Shown here: positions 55,942 to 64,000 of the stretch, piece after piece
How the letters are laid out: each line of letters begins with the position of its first letter
How positions within the stretch are numbered: the stretch's first letter is position 1
Assembly (NCBI GenBank): GCA_903909435.1
Contig: CAIVVT010000056.1
Span: 79,822 to 143,821, forward strand
From: an uncultured Acidobacteriia bacterium
GTDB lineage: Bacteria; Acidobacteriota; Terriglobia; Bryobacterales; Bryobacteraceae
DNA: 64,000 nt
Direction of reading: 5' to 3'
The notes under the pieces: model-generated
What the model saw: the letters and a program-made list of their open reading frames with translations, nothing else
What the model was told of the DNA's origin: nothing
The model's database searches: none
Translations under genes and position numbers: made by a program

Positions 55942-58379
55942 AGAGCATCCTGTCTAAACTCGCCATCTTCCAGTTGCTGTTCATGCTGCTGTTGGGTTCC
56001 GTGCTGTACGTGCTTCTGGAACGCGACATAGCGGGCGGCCTCCAGAAGAAGTTCATCGGCGCGGGGCAGGCAAGCACCGCGCGAGCCTCAGCGCAAGTTG
56101 AACTTGCGCTCTCCGATGACCCTCACGCAGCCGTAGGACCTGTGCTGCTTCGGCAACTTAAGCTTCGAAAACTAGAGTGGGCTTGCCTTCTATCCCCAAG
56201 CGGCGAACTGCTAGCGCACACCTTCGGCCGGGAATTGCCGCCGGAACTGCGGGAACTGCGGAATCCGGGCGGCTCCGACTGGTTCGAATTCTCCTGGCCC
56301 GAAGGTACGAAGGCACTCGCCGTCTTCACTCACCCCGTGTCCGGTGGCCATTTGGGAACGCTCTACGCTGGCGTGGATCGCGAGCCGCTGCTCGCCTCGA
56401 TCCGCCGCGCGCGATTGTTCCTCATCATCGCGATCCTATCGGGGATCCTGCTTTGCGTTCTCATATTCACGGCAATCGCCCGGCATCTTCTGCGGCCGAT
56501 CCAGACGCTCACAGGAGTCGCGCTCAAACTAAAAGACGATCAGAGTGGTGAGTTCAAATGGGTGGCCGCCCAATCGAATGACGAACTCGGTGTCTTGACC
56601 AATGCCTTCAATGGTATGTGGGCGGTCATCCAGCACCGGACCGAGTGGCTAGAGGAGCGAGTGCAGGCGAGAACGGCAGAACTGTCAGGCGCGAATGCCA
56701 AACTCGCCGTCGAAGTCGTGGAACGCCAGCATGCGGAGCGAGAGGCCCGTTTGGCCCGGGAGTCGGCAGAGGCGGCCAACCGCGCCAAGAGTCTGTTTGT
56801 GGCCAACATGAGCCACGAACTGCGCACACCGATGAACGGGATACTGGGCATGGCGGAGCTGATTGAATCGGACACATTGGACGATCAACAGCGCGAGTAC
56901 TTCCAAATCATCAGAAGTTCCGCTCAGGGCCTGCTCTCGGTCATTAATGACGTCCTCGATTTCTCTAAAATCGAATCCGGCAAGGTCGACTTGGAGTTGA
57001 TTGACTTCGATCTTCCCGCGCTGATTTACGGCACCGTTAAGCCGCTCACTTTACAGGCCCAGGAAAAGGGCGTTCAACTTCTTTGCAACATTGATCCAGA
57101 GGTCCCGGAACTGGTTCACGGTGACCCGCTGCGGTTGCGGCAGGTGCTTACCAATCTCACGGGCAATGCCGTCAAGTTTACGGCCCGCGGCGAGATCCTG
57201 ATTTCCCTGAAGGTAGAAACAGGTGATCTGGATTCTACGCTTTTGCACTGCAGCGTGCGGGACTCCGGCATCGGTGTACCGGCAGATCAGCAAGAGCACA
57301 TTTTCGAGCCATTCCGTCAGGCCGATGCCTCGATGACCAGAAAATTCGGCGGTACCGGACTCGGTCTATCCATCTGTTCCCGCCTGGTGCAACTGATGGG
57401 CGGCAGGATTTGGCTCGAGAGCGAAGTGGGCAAAGGCAGTACTTTCCATTTCACAGTTCGGCTCGGCCGGGCCTCGGGTGGTTCAGCCACCGTCATCCAA
57501 GGGCTCGAGAAGCATCTCGCCGGATTGCGAGTGCTAGTCCTGGACGACAATGCCACCAGCCGGGAACTCCTGCACGAGAGCCTCACGAGGGCTGGCATGC
57601 ATGTCGTGGTGCGCCCCGATGCATTTACCGGGATTGAGGCTCTGATTCAAGCCGGCGCGGGAGATCATCCATTCGATGTCCTGATCACGGAGCGCCAATT
57701 GCCTGGAGAGGATGGTCTTGCCCTGGTGAAACGGATTCGGAAGACGCCTGCTCTGGGGGGGCTCTCAATTCTGATCCTTTACTCCGGGAGCCAAGCTCCC
57801 GATCCCGGCCGCTGTCTCATGCTGGGCGTGGGCGCGACGTTGGCCAAGCCCTTCGAACCGAAAGACCTTCACGCGGCCATTCTGAAGACCCTCCATGCGC
57901 GAGTCCGGCCCCAAGCATCCTCCTCCGCTCTGCCGGAACGCAAGCCACTCCCAGGGAAGACCAAGACGTCAGTGAGCGCCGAAGCCAACGGCCTGCGCAT
58001 TCTGCTGGCTGAAGACAACAAGGTCAACCAATTGATCTCGACGAAACTGCTTGCCCGGTTAGGACATTTCGTCGTCGTAGCGGGTGACGGCAAAATCGCT
58101 TTTGAAGAGTACAAGAAGCAGCGCTTCGACCTCGTGCTGATGGACCTCCAGATGCCCGAGATGGACGGCTACGATGCGACCCGTGCGATTCGCGAGTACG
58201 AGAAGAAGCTGCAGCGGCACACGCCCATCATCGCGATGACAGCGCACGCGATGGATCGGCACAAGGAAAGTTGCCTCGCCGCCGGCATGGAAGGTTTCGT
58301 CTCCAAGCCAGTGAATGTTCGAGAACTGGAAGAGCAGATCAATCTGCTGCGACCGCACGCCGGACGGACGGCCAATTGA
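55938..58379 (+). CDS. Membrane hybrid histidine kinase with two receiver domains
   Basis: The 813-residue protein has two membrane helices (about 8-27 and 158-180) around a periplasmic sensor region, a HAMP domain (about 181-233), a coiled coil, HisKA with phospho-His293 (MSHELRTPMNG), a HATPase domain and two receivers. The first receiver (from about 530) has VLDDN but Glu in place of the phospho-acceptor Asp (ITERQLPGEDG). The second (from about 687) is normal, with AEDN and Asp736 in MDLQMPEMDG. It is another orphan hybrid kinase. Signal and target are unknown. Confidence 0.9.
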   Translation: MKSILSKLAIFQLLFMLLLGSVLYVLLERDIAGGLQKKFIGAGQASTARASAQVELALSDDPHAAVGPVLLRQLKLRKLEWACLLSPSGELLAHTFGRELPPELRELRNPGGSDWFEFSWPEGTKALAVFTHPVSGGHLGTLYAGVDREPLLASIRRARLFLIIAILSGILLCVLIFTAIARHLLRPIQTLTGVALKLKDDQSGEFKWVAAQSNDELGVLTNAFNGMWAVIQHRTEWLEERVQARTAELSGANAKLAVEVVERQHAEREARLARESAEAANRAKSLFVANMSHELRTPMNGILGMAELIESDTLDDQQREYFQIIRSSAQGLLSVINDVLDFSKIESGKVDLELIDFDLPALIYGTVKPLTLQAQEKGVQLLCNIDPEVPELVHGDPLRLRQVLTNLTGNAVKFTARGEILISLKVETGDLDSTLLHCSVRDSGIGVPADQQEHIFEPFRQADASMTRKFGGTGLGLSICSRLVQLMGGRIWLESEVGKGSTFHFTVRLGRASGGSATVIQGLEKHLAGLRVLVLDDNATSRELLHESLTRAGMHVVVRPDAFTGIEALIQAGAGDHPFDVLITERQLPGEDGLALVKRIRKTPALGGLSILILYSGSQAPDPGRCLMLGVGATLAKPFEPKDLHAAILKTLHARVRPQASSSALPERKPLPGKTKTSVSAEANGLRILLAEDNKVNQLISTKLLARLGHFVVVAGDGKIAFEEYKKQRFDLVLMDLQMPEMDGYDATRAIREYEKKLQRHTPIIAMTAHAMDRHKESCLAAGMEGFVSKPVNVRELEEQINLLRPHAGRTAN

Positions 58380-58583
58380 CCGACCTGTCGCGGCAGATCC
58401 CCTGGCTGCTATGCCCGGGGTTCTGCAAAGTGCCGCGGCCGCTTCACCCGACCCGCCGAAACTCCTGCGCCTCGCAGCAATGCTCTCACCTCCGCATCGC
58501 GAATTTGGGCAACCGGATTGGATCTTCTGCCCGGAATAGGTAGTTTAAGATGGTGTTGCCGCTTGGCCAAGCTCAGGTGCAGA

Positions 58584-60125
58584 ATGACCAATTCCCAGAA
58601 GCCGCATGTCCTGGTCTTCATCGTCGCCTACAACGCGGAGAAGACCATCACGTCGGTAATCGGTCGCATTCCTCGCGAGCTTTCGTCGCTCTACGATATA
58701 GAAGTTCTGATTATAGATGACGCATCAGCGGACGATACCTTCGCTCATAGTCACATCGCGAGCAAAGCTGCTGACGCAGCATTCCCTATTCAAGTACTTT
58801 TCAATCCTGTGAACCAAAAGTACGGTGGCAATCAGAAACTGGGTTACCACTACGCCATCGAGCGCAACTACGACTTCGTCGCGCTGGTGCACGGCGATGG
58901 CCAGTACGCCCCTGAATGCCTGCCCGCGCTGCTTGAGCCGCTGCGTAACGGAACGGCAGGGGCAGTGCTCGGATCACGCATGCTTACCGGAATGGGCGCG
59001 CTCAGGGGCGGAATGCCCATATACAAGTTCGTAGGCAACAAGATCCTCACGTGGGTCGAGAACAAACTGCTTCATTCGAACTTGAGCGAGTTCCATTCCG
59101 GATACCGTGTGTACTCGGTCAAGGCATTGCGGACGATTCCCTTCGAGCGGAACTCGAATGATTTCCACTTTGACACCGAGATTCTCATTCAGCTGATGAT
59201 CGCTGGAGTGACCATTAGGGAACTGCCTATTCCCACATACTATGGTGATGAGATCTGTCGGGTGAACGGCCTCAGGTATGCGGCCAATGTTGTCGCGGCG
59301 GCAGTCAAGGCGCGGCTTCAGGAACTGAGTCTCTTTTACGATCGCCGGTTCGATTGCGCTCCGGCTGAGATGCAGTCCTCGCCGTACACCGTAAAACTTG
59401 GCTACACCAGTCCGCACACGCTCGCACTTGAGGCTATCCCAGAAGGCGCCCGCGTGCTGGACCTGGGGTGTGCGGGCGGCTATATGGGCTCGGTTTTGAG
59501 AACGCAGAAACACTGTTTCGTCGTGGGGGTCGATCTGGCGCGACCCGGGCTCGGATGCGTTGACGAGTTCGTCCCGCACGACCTGAATGCAGGCGTTCCC
59601 GAGGTCGTAAAGGCTGGGTTCGACCAAGTCCTGTTGCTGGACGTTGTCGAGCACCTAAACCGGCCTGAGCAGTTCCTCGAGGACTTGCGACAATCCCAAG
59701 CACTCGGTCCCCCGGCCGAACTTCTTATCAGCACTGGGAATGTCGGATGCTTCATCACTCGCGCGATGCTGTTGTTCGGGCAATTCAATTATGGAAAGCG
59801 TGGAATCCTCGACGTCACACATACGCGCCTGTTCACCTTCGGTTCGTTAAAGCATGCGTTGCGACAAGCCGGGTTTGAGATCCTGGAGACCCGGGGTGTC
59901 CCTGCCCCCTTCCCGCTCGCGATCGGGGACAACATGGTCAGCCGGGTTCTGCTGCTCATCAACAAGTTTCTGATCCACATTTCGCGAGGGCTGTTCGCAT
60001 ACCAGATTTTCATGCGCGCACGGCCAGAGCCCACGCTTGAGTCGCTATTGAAACTGGCAAAGGAGGAGTCTGAAGTCCGGGCATCCTCGCTTGCAGAACG
60101 CGGTCCGAGGCAGGCGAAGCAGTGA
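58584..60125 (+). CDS. Glycosyltransferase family 2 fused to a methyltransferase
   Basis: The 513-residue protein begins at an ATG after AGGTG; a longer frame from 58518 adds an unconserved 22-residue extension. Residues about 10-235 are a GT2 domain of the dolichol-phosphate-mannose-synthase type (VFIVAYNAEKTI, LIIDDASADDT, LVHGDGQYAPE). Residues about 270-460 are a class I SAM methyltransferase: ARVLDLGCAGGYMG at 289-302 and a DVVEHLNRPEQFLEDL block. It would make or modify a lipid-linked sugar. Its stop overlaps the next start. Confidence 0.85.
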   Translation: MTNSQKPHVLVFIVAYNAEKTITSVIGRIPRELSSLYDIEVLIIDDASADDTFAHSHIASKAADAAFPIQVLFNPVNQKYGGNQKLGYHYAIERNYDFVALVHGDGQYAPECLPALLEPLRNGTAGAVLGSRMLTGMGALRGGMPIYKFVGNKILTWVENKLLHSNLSEFHSGYRVYSVKALRTIPFERNSNDFHFDTEILIQLMIAGVTIRELPIPTYYGDEICRVNGLRYAANVVAAAVKARLQELSLFYDRRFDCAPAEMQSSPYTVKLGYTSPHTLALEAIPEGARVLDLGCAGGYMGSVLRTQKHCFVVGVDLARPGLGCVDEFVPHDLNAGVPEVVKAGFDQVLLLDVVEHLNRPEQFLEDLRQSQALGPPAELLISTGNVGCFITRAMLLFGQFNYGKRGILDVTHTRLFTFGSLKHALRQAGFEILETRGVPAPFPLAIGDNMVSRVLLLINKFLIHISRGLFAYQIFMRARPEPTLESLLKLAKEESEVRASSLAERGPRQAKQ

Positions 60126-61831
60126 GTCCTTCGATCATCAACGGAGTCTTCCCGGGTCTGCTCAATTCGCCTGTGGTGCAGGTTGAACTGCTGCTGGTGC
60201 TGGCCGCATTGGCTCTGGGGTTCGGGCGGTTCCAGTTGAAGACCATAGACTGCCTGTTCCGGCGTTGCTCGAAGCATCCCACTCGAGCATTCGTGCTCAG
60301 TTCGGCTCTTGCCCTCACGCTCCACGCGTTGGCTTGGCCCATGATGGTGCGCCGTGCTCCGCAGGTCCACGACGAATTCAGCTACCTGCTCTCCGCGGAC
60401 ACGTTTCTGCACGGGAGTTTAGCGAACCCCCACCATCCGCTTTGGCGCAGCTTTGAGACCGCGCACGTTTTGTTTTGGCCAAACTACGCATCAATGTATC
60501 CGCCCGCGCAGGGGCTCTTGCTGGCTGGCGGTAGATTCCTATTGGGCGACTTTCTGGCGGGACCGTGGCTGGCGACGGCCTTGCTGGCAGGCCTTACCGG
60601 ATGGATGCTTGCCGCGTGGGTTCCCCGGCGCTGGGCGCTGTCCGGCGCGTTTCTGGTGGCGCTTCGATTCGGTGTATTCAGCTACTGGGGAAACAGCTAC
60701 TGGGGCGGCGCCGTAGCGGCAATCGGGGGCACGTTGCTTTTCGGGGGACTACCGCGTGTACTCATGAGAGGGAAGTGCCGCGATGCGGCGCTCGCTTCCG
60801 CCGGACTGGTTCTTTTGGCCGCAAGTCGACCATTTGAGGGGCTTCTAGCGACGATCGCAGCGATGCTGGCCTCCGTCGCGGTCCGGGAAATGAACTTCCG
60901 CGGTTGGAGACCCGCGCTGCCGGCAATCGCGACTGCAGCCCTGGTTCTCAGCCTGGGAGGGGCGGGTCTGCTTTATTACAACTGGCGAGTGACTGGCAAC
61001 CCGCTGGTCCTGGGCTACACCTTGTCGATGCAGCGCTATGGGTTGGCGGTGTTTCCGTGGCAGTCGACGATTGCCACAAACCCGCCCCTGAACCACAACC
61101 TGAAGGAATTCTACGAGAGTCAGCACGAGCTGTTTCGGACGTATCAGACCATCGCTGGTTTTTTGGCCTTACGCTTGTTCGCATTCGGCAAGTTCTGGGC
61201 TTTCTTTCTGGGCCCGATGTTGACCCTGCCTTTTCTGGGAATACCCGCCCTTGGATACAGTCATCGCTGGCGTTGGATCCTTGCCGCAGGCGTGTTTTAT
61301 GCGACAGGTCTTGCGCTGAATCCCTGGTTCCTGCCACACTATGGCGCGCCCGCAATGGGATTACTTCTGCTGGCGCTGATCCAGGCTGCTCGAATGCTCG
61401 CCGCGGCGAAAGTTGGCGGCAGGCGGCCATTCCAGTTCGCGATCCGGGCGCTCCCCGTCATCTGCGCCGGGGTCTCTCTGTTTCGCGCGACTATGCCTGT
61501 ACTGCACTTACAACTTCCGACCGATTTATTCGAGATGTCCTGGTATGCCACCCCTCCCGGAAATCAGGATCGCGCTGCCGTGCAGAATCACCTTGAGCAT
61601 GAGCGCGGGCGTCATCTCGTCTTAGTCAGCTATGGGCGCGATCACCTCGCCACCATTGAATGGGTCTACAATGAAGCCCGAATCGATGAGTCGAAGGTAG
61701 TTTGGGCTCACGATCTCGATCCCGAAACGAACGCGCGATTGCTCTCCTATTACCGTGACCGCCGTGTCTGGCGACTGAACGTCGATGCCAATCCCAGGCA
61801 ACCCGTCGAGCAGGTTTCGCCGCGGCAGTGA
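60122..61831 (+). CDS. Polytopic membrane glycosyltransferase-like protein (PMT/GT39-related)
   Basis: The 569-residue protein starts with GTG overlapping the previous stop by 4 bp. It has about a dozen membrane helices, and an early periplasmic loop with HDEFSYLLSADTF, the Asp-Glu motif expected in the first loop of PMT/ArnT-like enzymes. Such enzymes transfer sugars from polyprenyl phosphate carriers, which fits the adjacent GT2 gene. A soluble C-terminal domain follows (about 475-569). The exact activity is unknown. Confidence 0.72.
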   Translation: MSPSIINGVFPGLLNSPVVQVELLLVLAALALGFGRFQLKTIDCLFRRCSKHPTRAFVLSSALALTLHALAWPMMVRRAPQVHDEFSYLLSADTFLHGSLANPHHPLWRSFETAHVLFWPNYASMYPPAQGLLLAGGRFLLGDFLAGPWLATALLAGLTGWMLAAWVPRRWALSGAFLVALRFGVFSYWGNSYWGGAVAAIGGTLLFGGLPRVLMRGKCRDAALASAGLVLLAASRPFEGLLATIAAMLASVAVREMNFRGWRPALPAIATAALVLSLGGAGLLYYNWRVTGNPLVLGYTLSMQRYGLAVFPWQSTIATNPPLNHNLKEFYESQHELFRTYQTIAGFLALRLFAFGKFWAFFLGPMLTLPFLGIPALGYSHRWRWILAAGVFYATGLALNPWFLPHYGAPAMGLLLLALIQAARMLAAAKVGGRRPFQFAIRALPVICAGVSLFRATMPVLHLQLPTDLFEMSWYATPPGNQDRAAVQNHLEHERGRHLVLVSYGRDHLATIEWVYNEARIDESKVVWAHDLDPETNARLLSYYRDRRVWRLNVDANPRQPVEQVSPRQ

Positions 61832-62069
61832 CCGTCTGGTGCCAAATGTGCGTCGTTCGGCTTCGCTGTTGGAGGGTTGAAGTTCGCAGATTCTGAAGAA
61901 CTGTGGCTGAGGCGCGACGCACGAGTTAGTTTGGAAAAACCGGCTCGGCGGATCCGCATTGCGGCCTGTACTTCAGAAGTTGATCTTCAGTGTCGGCCCA
62001 GAGTAGTATTGCTTCATTGTTCGAAGCGCTCTCATTGTATATACCCGCAACTGGAGTGTTGCCCTTCCG

Positions 62070-63545
62070 ATGGATTCGTTTTCATCTCGCCTAGATGGGT
62101 TTGCGCGCTCAATACTCCTCAGCGCTCTACTCGCGGGTGCGGCATTCATCTGCATGCGAGGGAACGGCATCGCCGATCCTGATATCTGGTGGCACTTACG
62201 CACAGGCGAGTGGATTCTGAATCACGGCGCAGTGCCTCACGCCGACCCGTTTTCCATTTTGGGGATGGCTAGACCATGGGAGGCCTACAGTTGGTTGTTT
62301 GATCTTCTGGCCCTGAAGTTGTTCCTGCGATGGGGTCTGGTTGGTCTCGTTTCATACTCGACCGGCATGGTGCTGGCGATCGCCGCAGCCATCTACCATC
62401 TGGCAAGGCGGCTCCAGTCCGACTTCGCCGTCGTGGTACTGCTAACTTTCGTCGCGATTGTCTGCATCTCCCCTCTATTTACTCCCAGGCCTTGGCTTTT
62501 CACGATACTGTTCTTCGTGCTCGAAACCGACGTTCTGATGCATGTTCGAAAGGGCGGGAAGACTCGTGACTTAGTCTGGCTGCCACTCATGTTTGCCCTT
62601 TGGGCGAATCTCCATATCCAGTTCATTTATGGACTCCTGATGCTGGGCGCCGCGGCATTGGAGCCCACAGCGGCAGTTTGGCGGACCAAAGAGAAAACCG
62701 CACTTGGCCCACTGAAGCTGTGGGGCTTGTTTGTCGCATGCTGCCTTGCGACACTGGTGAACCCCTACGGCTGGGGAATCTACAGAACGGCCTATGGGTT
62801 GGCCTCGCAGTCGGGCGTCCTCAGCACGGTCAGCGAAATGCAGTCCATGTCATTTCGTCAATTCAGCGACTATGCTGTACTGTTTCTCGCACTAGGCGCC
62901 GTCGGCGCACTGGCCTGGAACAGACGCTTCCCTCTGTTTGAGACGGGCATGTTGACGTTCGCCACGATCGTGTCTTTCCGCTCGCTGCGCGACGCCTGGG
63001 TTGTCGCGGTACTGGCGATAGCAGTCCTCGCCTCAGAGTTGCCGAGCGAAGGGCGCGAGCGGGGCAAACTACCCGCTCTGGCCCTGCTATTGGTGACAGG
63101 CGCAGTGGGACTTCTGGTGTTTCTAAGTGCCGCCGTCCTGGAAGTCAGCAATCCCAGGTTGCAGGAATTGGTGGCCAAGGAAGAGCCCGTTCGTGCGGTT
63201 CAGTTCGCAAAAGATCACAACTTCGGAGGGTCGCTGTATAACACCTACGATTGGGGAGGCTACCTGATCTGGAATCTACCTGCTCTGCCCGTCAGTATCG
63301 ATGGGCGTGCCGCACTCCACGGCGACCAGCGCATCGACCGCTCTCTGGCCACATGGAATGGGGAGCGCGGTTGGGCCTCCGATCCAATGCTCTCGTCGGC
63401 GCGACTTGTTATAGCACCCATCAGGAAACCGCTGGCGCAACTGCTGAGAATGGACTCGCGTTTCGAATTGGCATTCGAGGACAACGTCGCCGCGGTGTTC
63501 ATCGCTCGGAACTACCAGTCGCCGGTCGCGGTGCCGACCCACTAG
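62070..63545 (+). CDS. Polytopic membrane protein of unknown function (GT-C-like)
   Basis: The 491-residue protein has about ten membrane helices. The first loop contains DPDIWWHLRTGEWILNHG, a motif in a widespread family of bacterial GT-C-like membrane proteins. The C-terminal part (about 390-490) is soluble, with NTYDWGGYLIWNLPALPVSIDGR. It follows the PMT-like gene by 238 bp and could be part of the same glycan assembly block. TATATA (62038-62043) may be a -10 box. Confidence 0.72.
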   Translation: MDSFSSRLDGFARSILLSALLAGAAFICMRGNGIADPDIWWHLRTGEWILNHGAVPHADPFSILGMARPWEAYSWLFDLLALKLFLRWGLVGLVSYSTGMVLAIAAAIYHLARRLQSDFAVVVLLTFVAIVCISPLFTPRPWLFTILFFVLETDVLMHVRKGGKTRDLVWLPLMFALWANLHIQFIYGLLMLGAAALEPTAAVWRTKEKTALGPLKLWGLFVACCLATLVNPYGWGIYRTAYGLASQSGVLSTVSEMQSMSFRQFSDYAVLFLALGAVGALAWNRRFPLFETGMLTFATIVSFRSLRDAWVVAVLAIAVLASELPSEGRERGKLPALALLLVTGAVGLLVFLSAAVLEVSNPRLQELVAKEEPVRAVQFAKDHNFGGSLYNTYDWGGYLIWNLPALPVSIDGRAALHGDQRIDRSLATWNGERGWASDPMLSSARLVIAPIRKPLAQLLRMDSRFELAFEDNVAAVFIARNYQSPVAVPTH

Positions 63546-63781
63546 ACAGCCTGAGTGCTGCCGAGTGTGCGGACTCGGGACCGCAGGGCACGGGAGACTT
63601 TTGCTGGCGTGTGTAGATCGCAACACATCCGGCAACTGCGCTGAAATGCTCGATAGCGGCATTGCCCCCAGGGCGCGTTGGAGAGTTAAACTGCGCCCGG
63701 TGAACTAATCGTCCGGGCTTAAACTGTTGTAAGCTAGCGGCTTGCGTCGAATTCGCGGTCATTCCAGCCCTAAGAACATAG

Positions 63782-64000
63782 ATGACGAACTCCACAGAAC
63801 GCGATCTCCGCAATCCCGAAGCACTCGCTCCCGCAAGGGAGGGAGCATTAGAGTTGTCCGTTGTGATGCCTTGCCTGAACGAGGCCAAGACGGTGGGGAT
63901 CTGCGTTCGTAAGGCCTTCGCCGCACTCAAGGAGCATGGAATCAGCGGTGAGGTTATCGTGGCCGACAACGGATCGGCGGATGGGTCAGAGGAGATAGCC
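63782..64000 (+). CDS. Glycosyltransferase family 2, 5' end only
   Basis: The first 73 codons run into the right edge. After about 25 variable residues comes LSVVMPCLNEAKTVGICVRKA and VIVADNGSADGSEEIA, the donor-binding start of a GT2 enzyme of the DPM1/polyprenyl-phosphate glycosyltransferase type. No Shine-Dalgarno is seen. It probably continues the surface-glycan block. Confidence 0.85.
   Translation, partial: MTNSTERDLRNPEALAPAREGALELSVVMPCLNEAKTVGICVRKAFAALKEHGISGEVIVADNGSADGSEEIA

Overview
The window looks like a piece of a high-GC, Gram-negative, free-living bacterium. Cell-wall and outer-membrane genes (a fused KDO transferase/LpxK, a large outer-membrane barrel) show a diderm. The gene mix points by inference to the Acidobacteria, in particular the Bryobacteraceae (Solibacter/Paludibaculum type): bactofilin, small Ycf48-like proteins, repeat-rich intergenic DNA, a transcarboxylase-based propionate pathway, and a decaheme cytochrome with an outer-membrane barrel. 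A facultatively anaerobic, propionate-forming, metal-reducing acidobacterium fits best. No rRNA gene is present to confirm this.

Left part (1-22050). A minus-strand operon (decaheme cytochrome, outer-membrane barrel, small heme-binding protein cut by the left edge) looks like a porin-cytochrome conduit for moving electrons across the outer membrane. About 1 kb of gene-poor DNA with a pair of palindromes follows, then an SDR reductase and the two-gene Nfn transhydrogenase (nfnBA). Next come a hybrid histidine kinase with a periplasmic sensor, a CDF metal exporter, mtgA, a GntR/LacI-type regulator, a HAD phosphatase, a tiny membrane protein, a dCMP deaminase, a CpsB-like phosphatase, an AI-2E-type permease, a bactofilin with a linked methyltransferase-like gene, and a GAF/Ycf48-like pair.

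Centre (22385-33139). Nine consecutive plus-strand genes encode most of the Wood-Werkman (methylmalonyl-CoA) cycle: transcarboxylase 5S and 12S subunits, a small delta/gamma-like subunit, the biotin carrier, methylmalonyl-CoA epimerase, both subunits of the B12-dependent mutase, the MeaB chaperone GTPase and a succinate/propionate CoA-transferase. With NfnAB this suits fermentation of pyruvate or succinate to propionate.

Right part (33281-64000). There are two oxidoreductases, a P-loop/nuclease-like fusion coupled to hpt, and a PerR-AhpC-AhpD peroxide-defence cluster with a visible operator. A complete-looking cytochrome c maturation operon follows (ccmE, F, H, I-like, an accessory secreted protein, A, B, C, D), whose CcmE carries Cys instead of the usual heme-binding His. 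It could supply the multiheme cytochromes of the left part. After these come an enolase-superfamily dehydratase, fabG, ubiD, a waaA-lpxK fusion, ogt, a half-size EamA transporter, a second hybrid histidine kinase, and a surface-glycan block (glycosyltransferase-methyltransferase fusion, two polytopic membrane proteins, and a glycosyltransferase cut by the right edge).

Three intergenic regions carry pairs of short palindromes with centres 61-70 bp apart (4117-4199, 5351-5436, 49084-49169), resembling REP doublets. I saw no tRNA, rRNA, CRISPR array, transposase or integrase.
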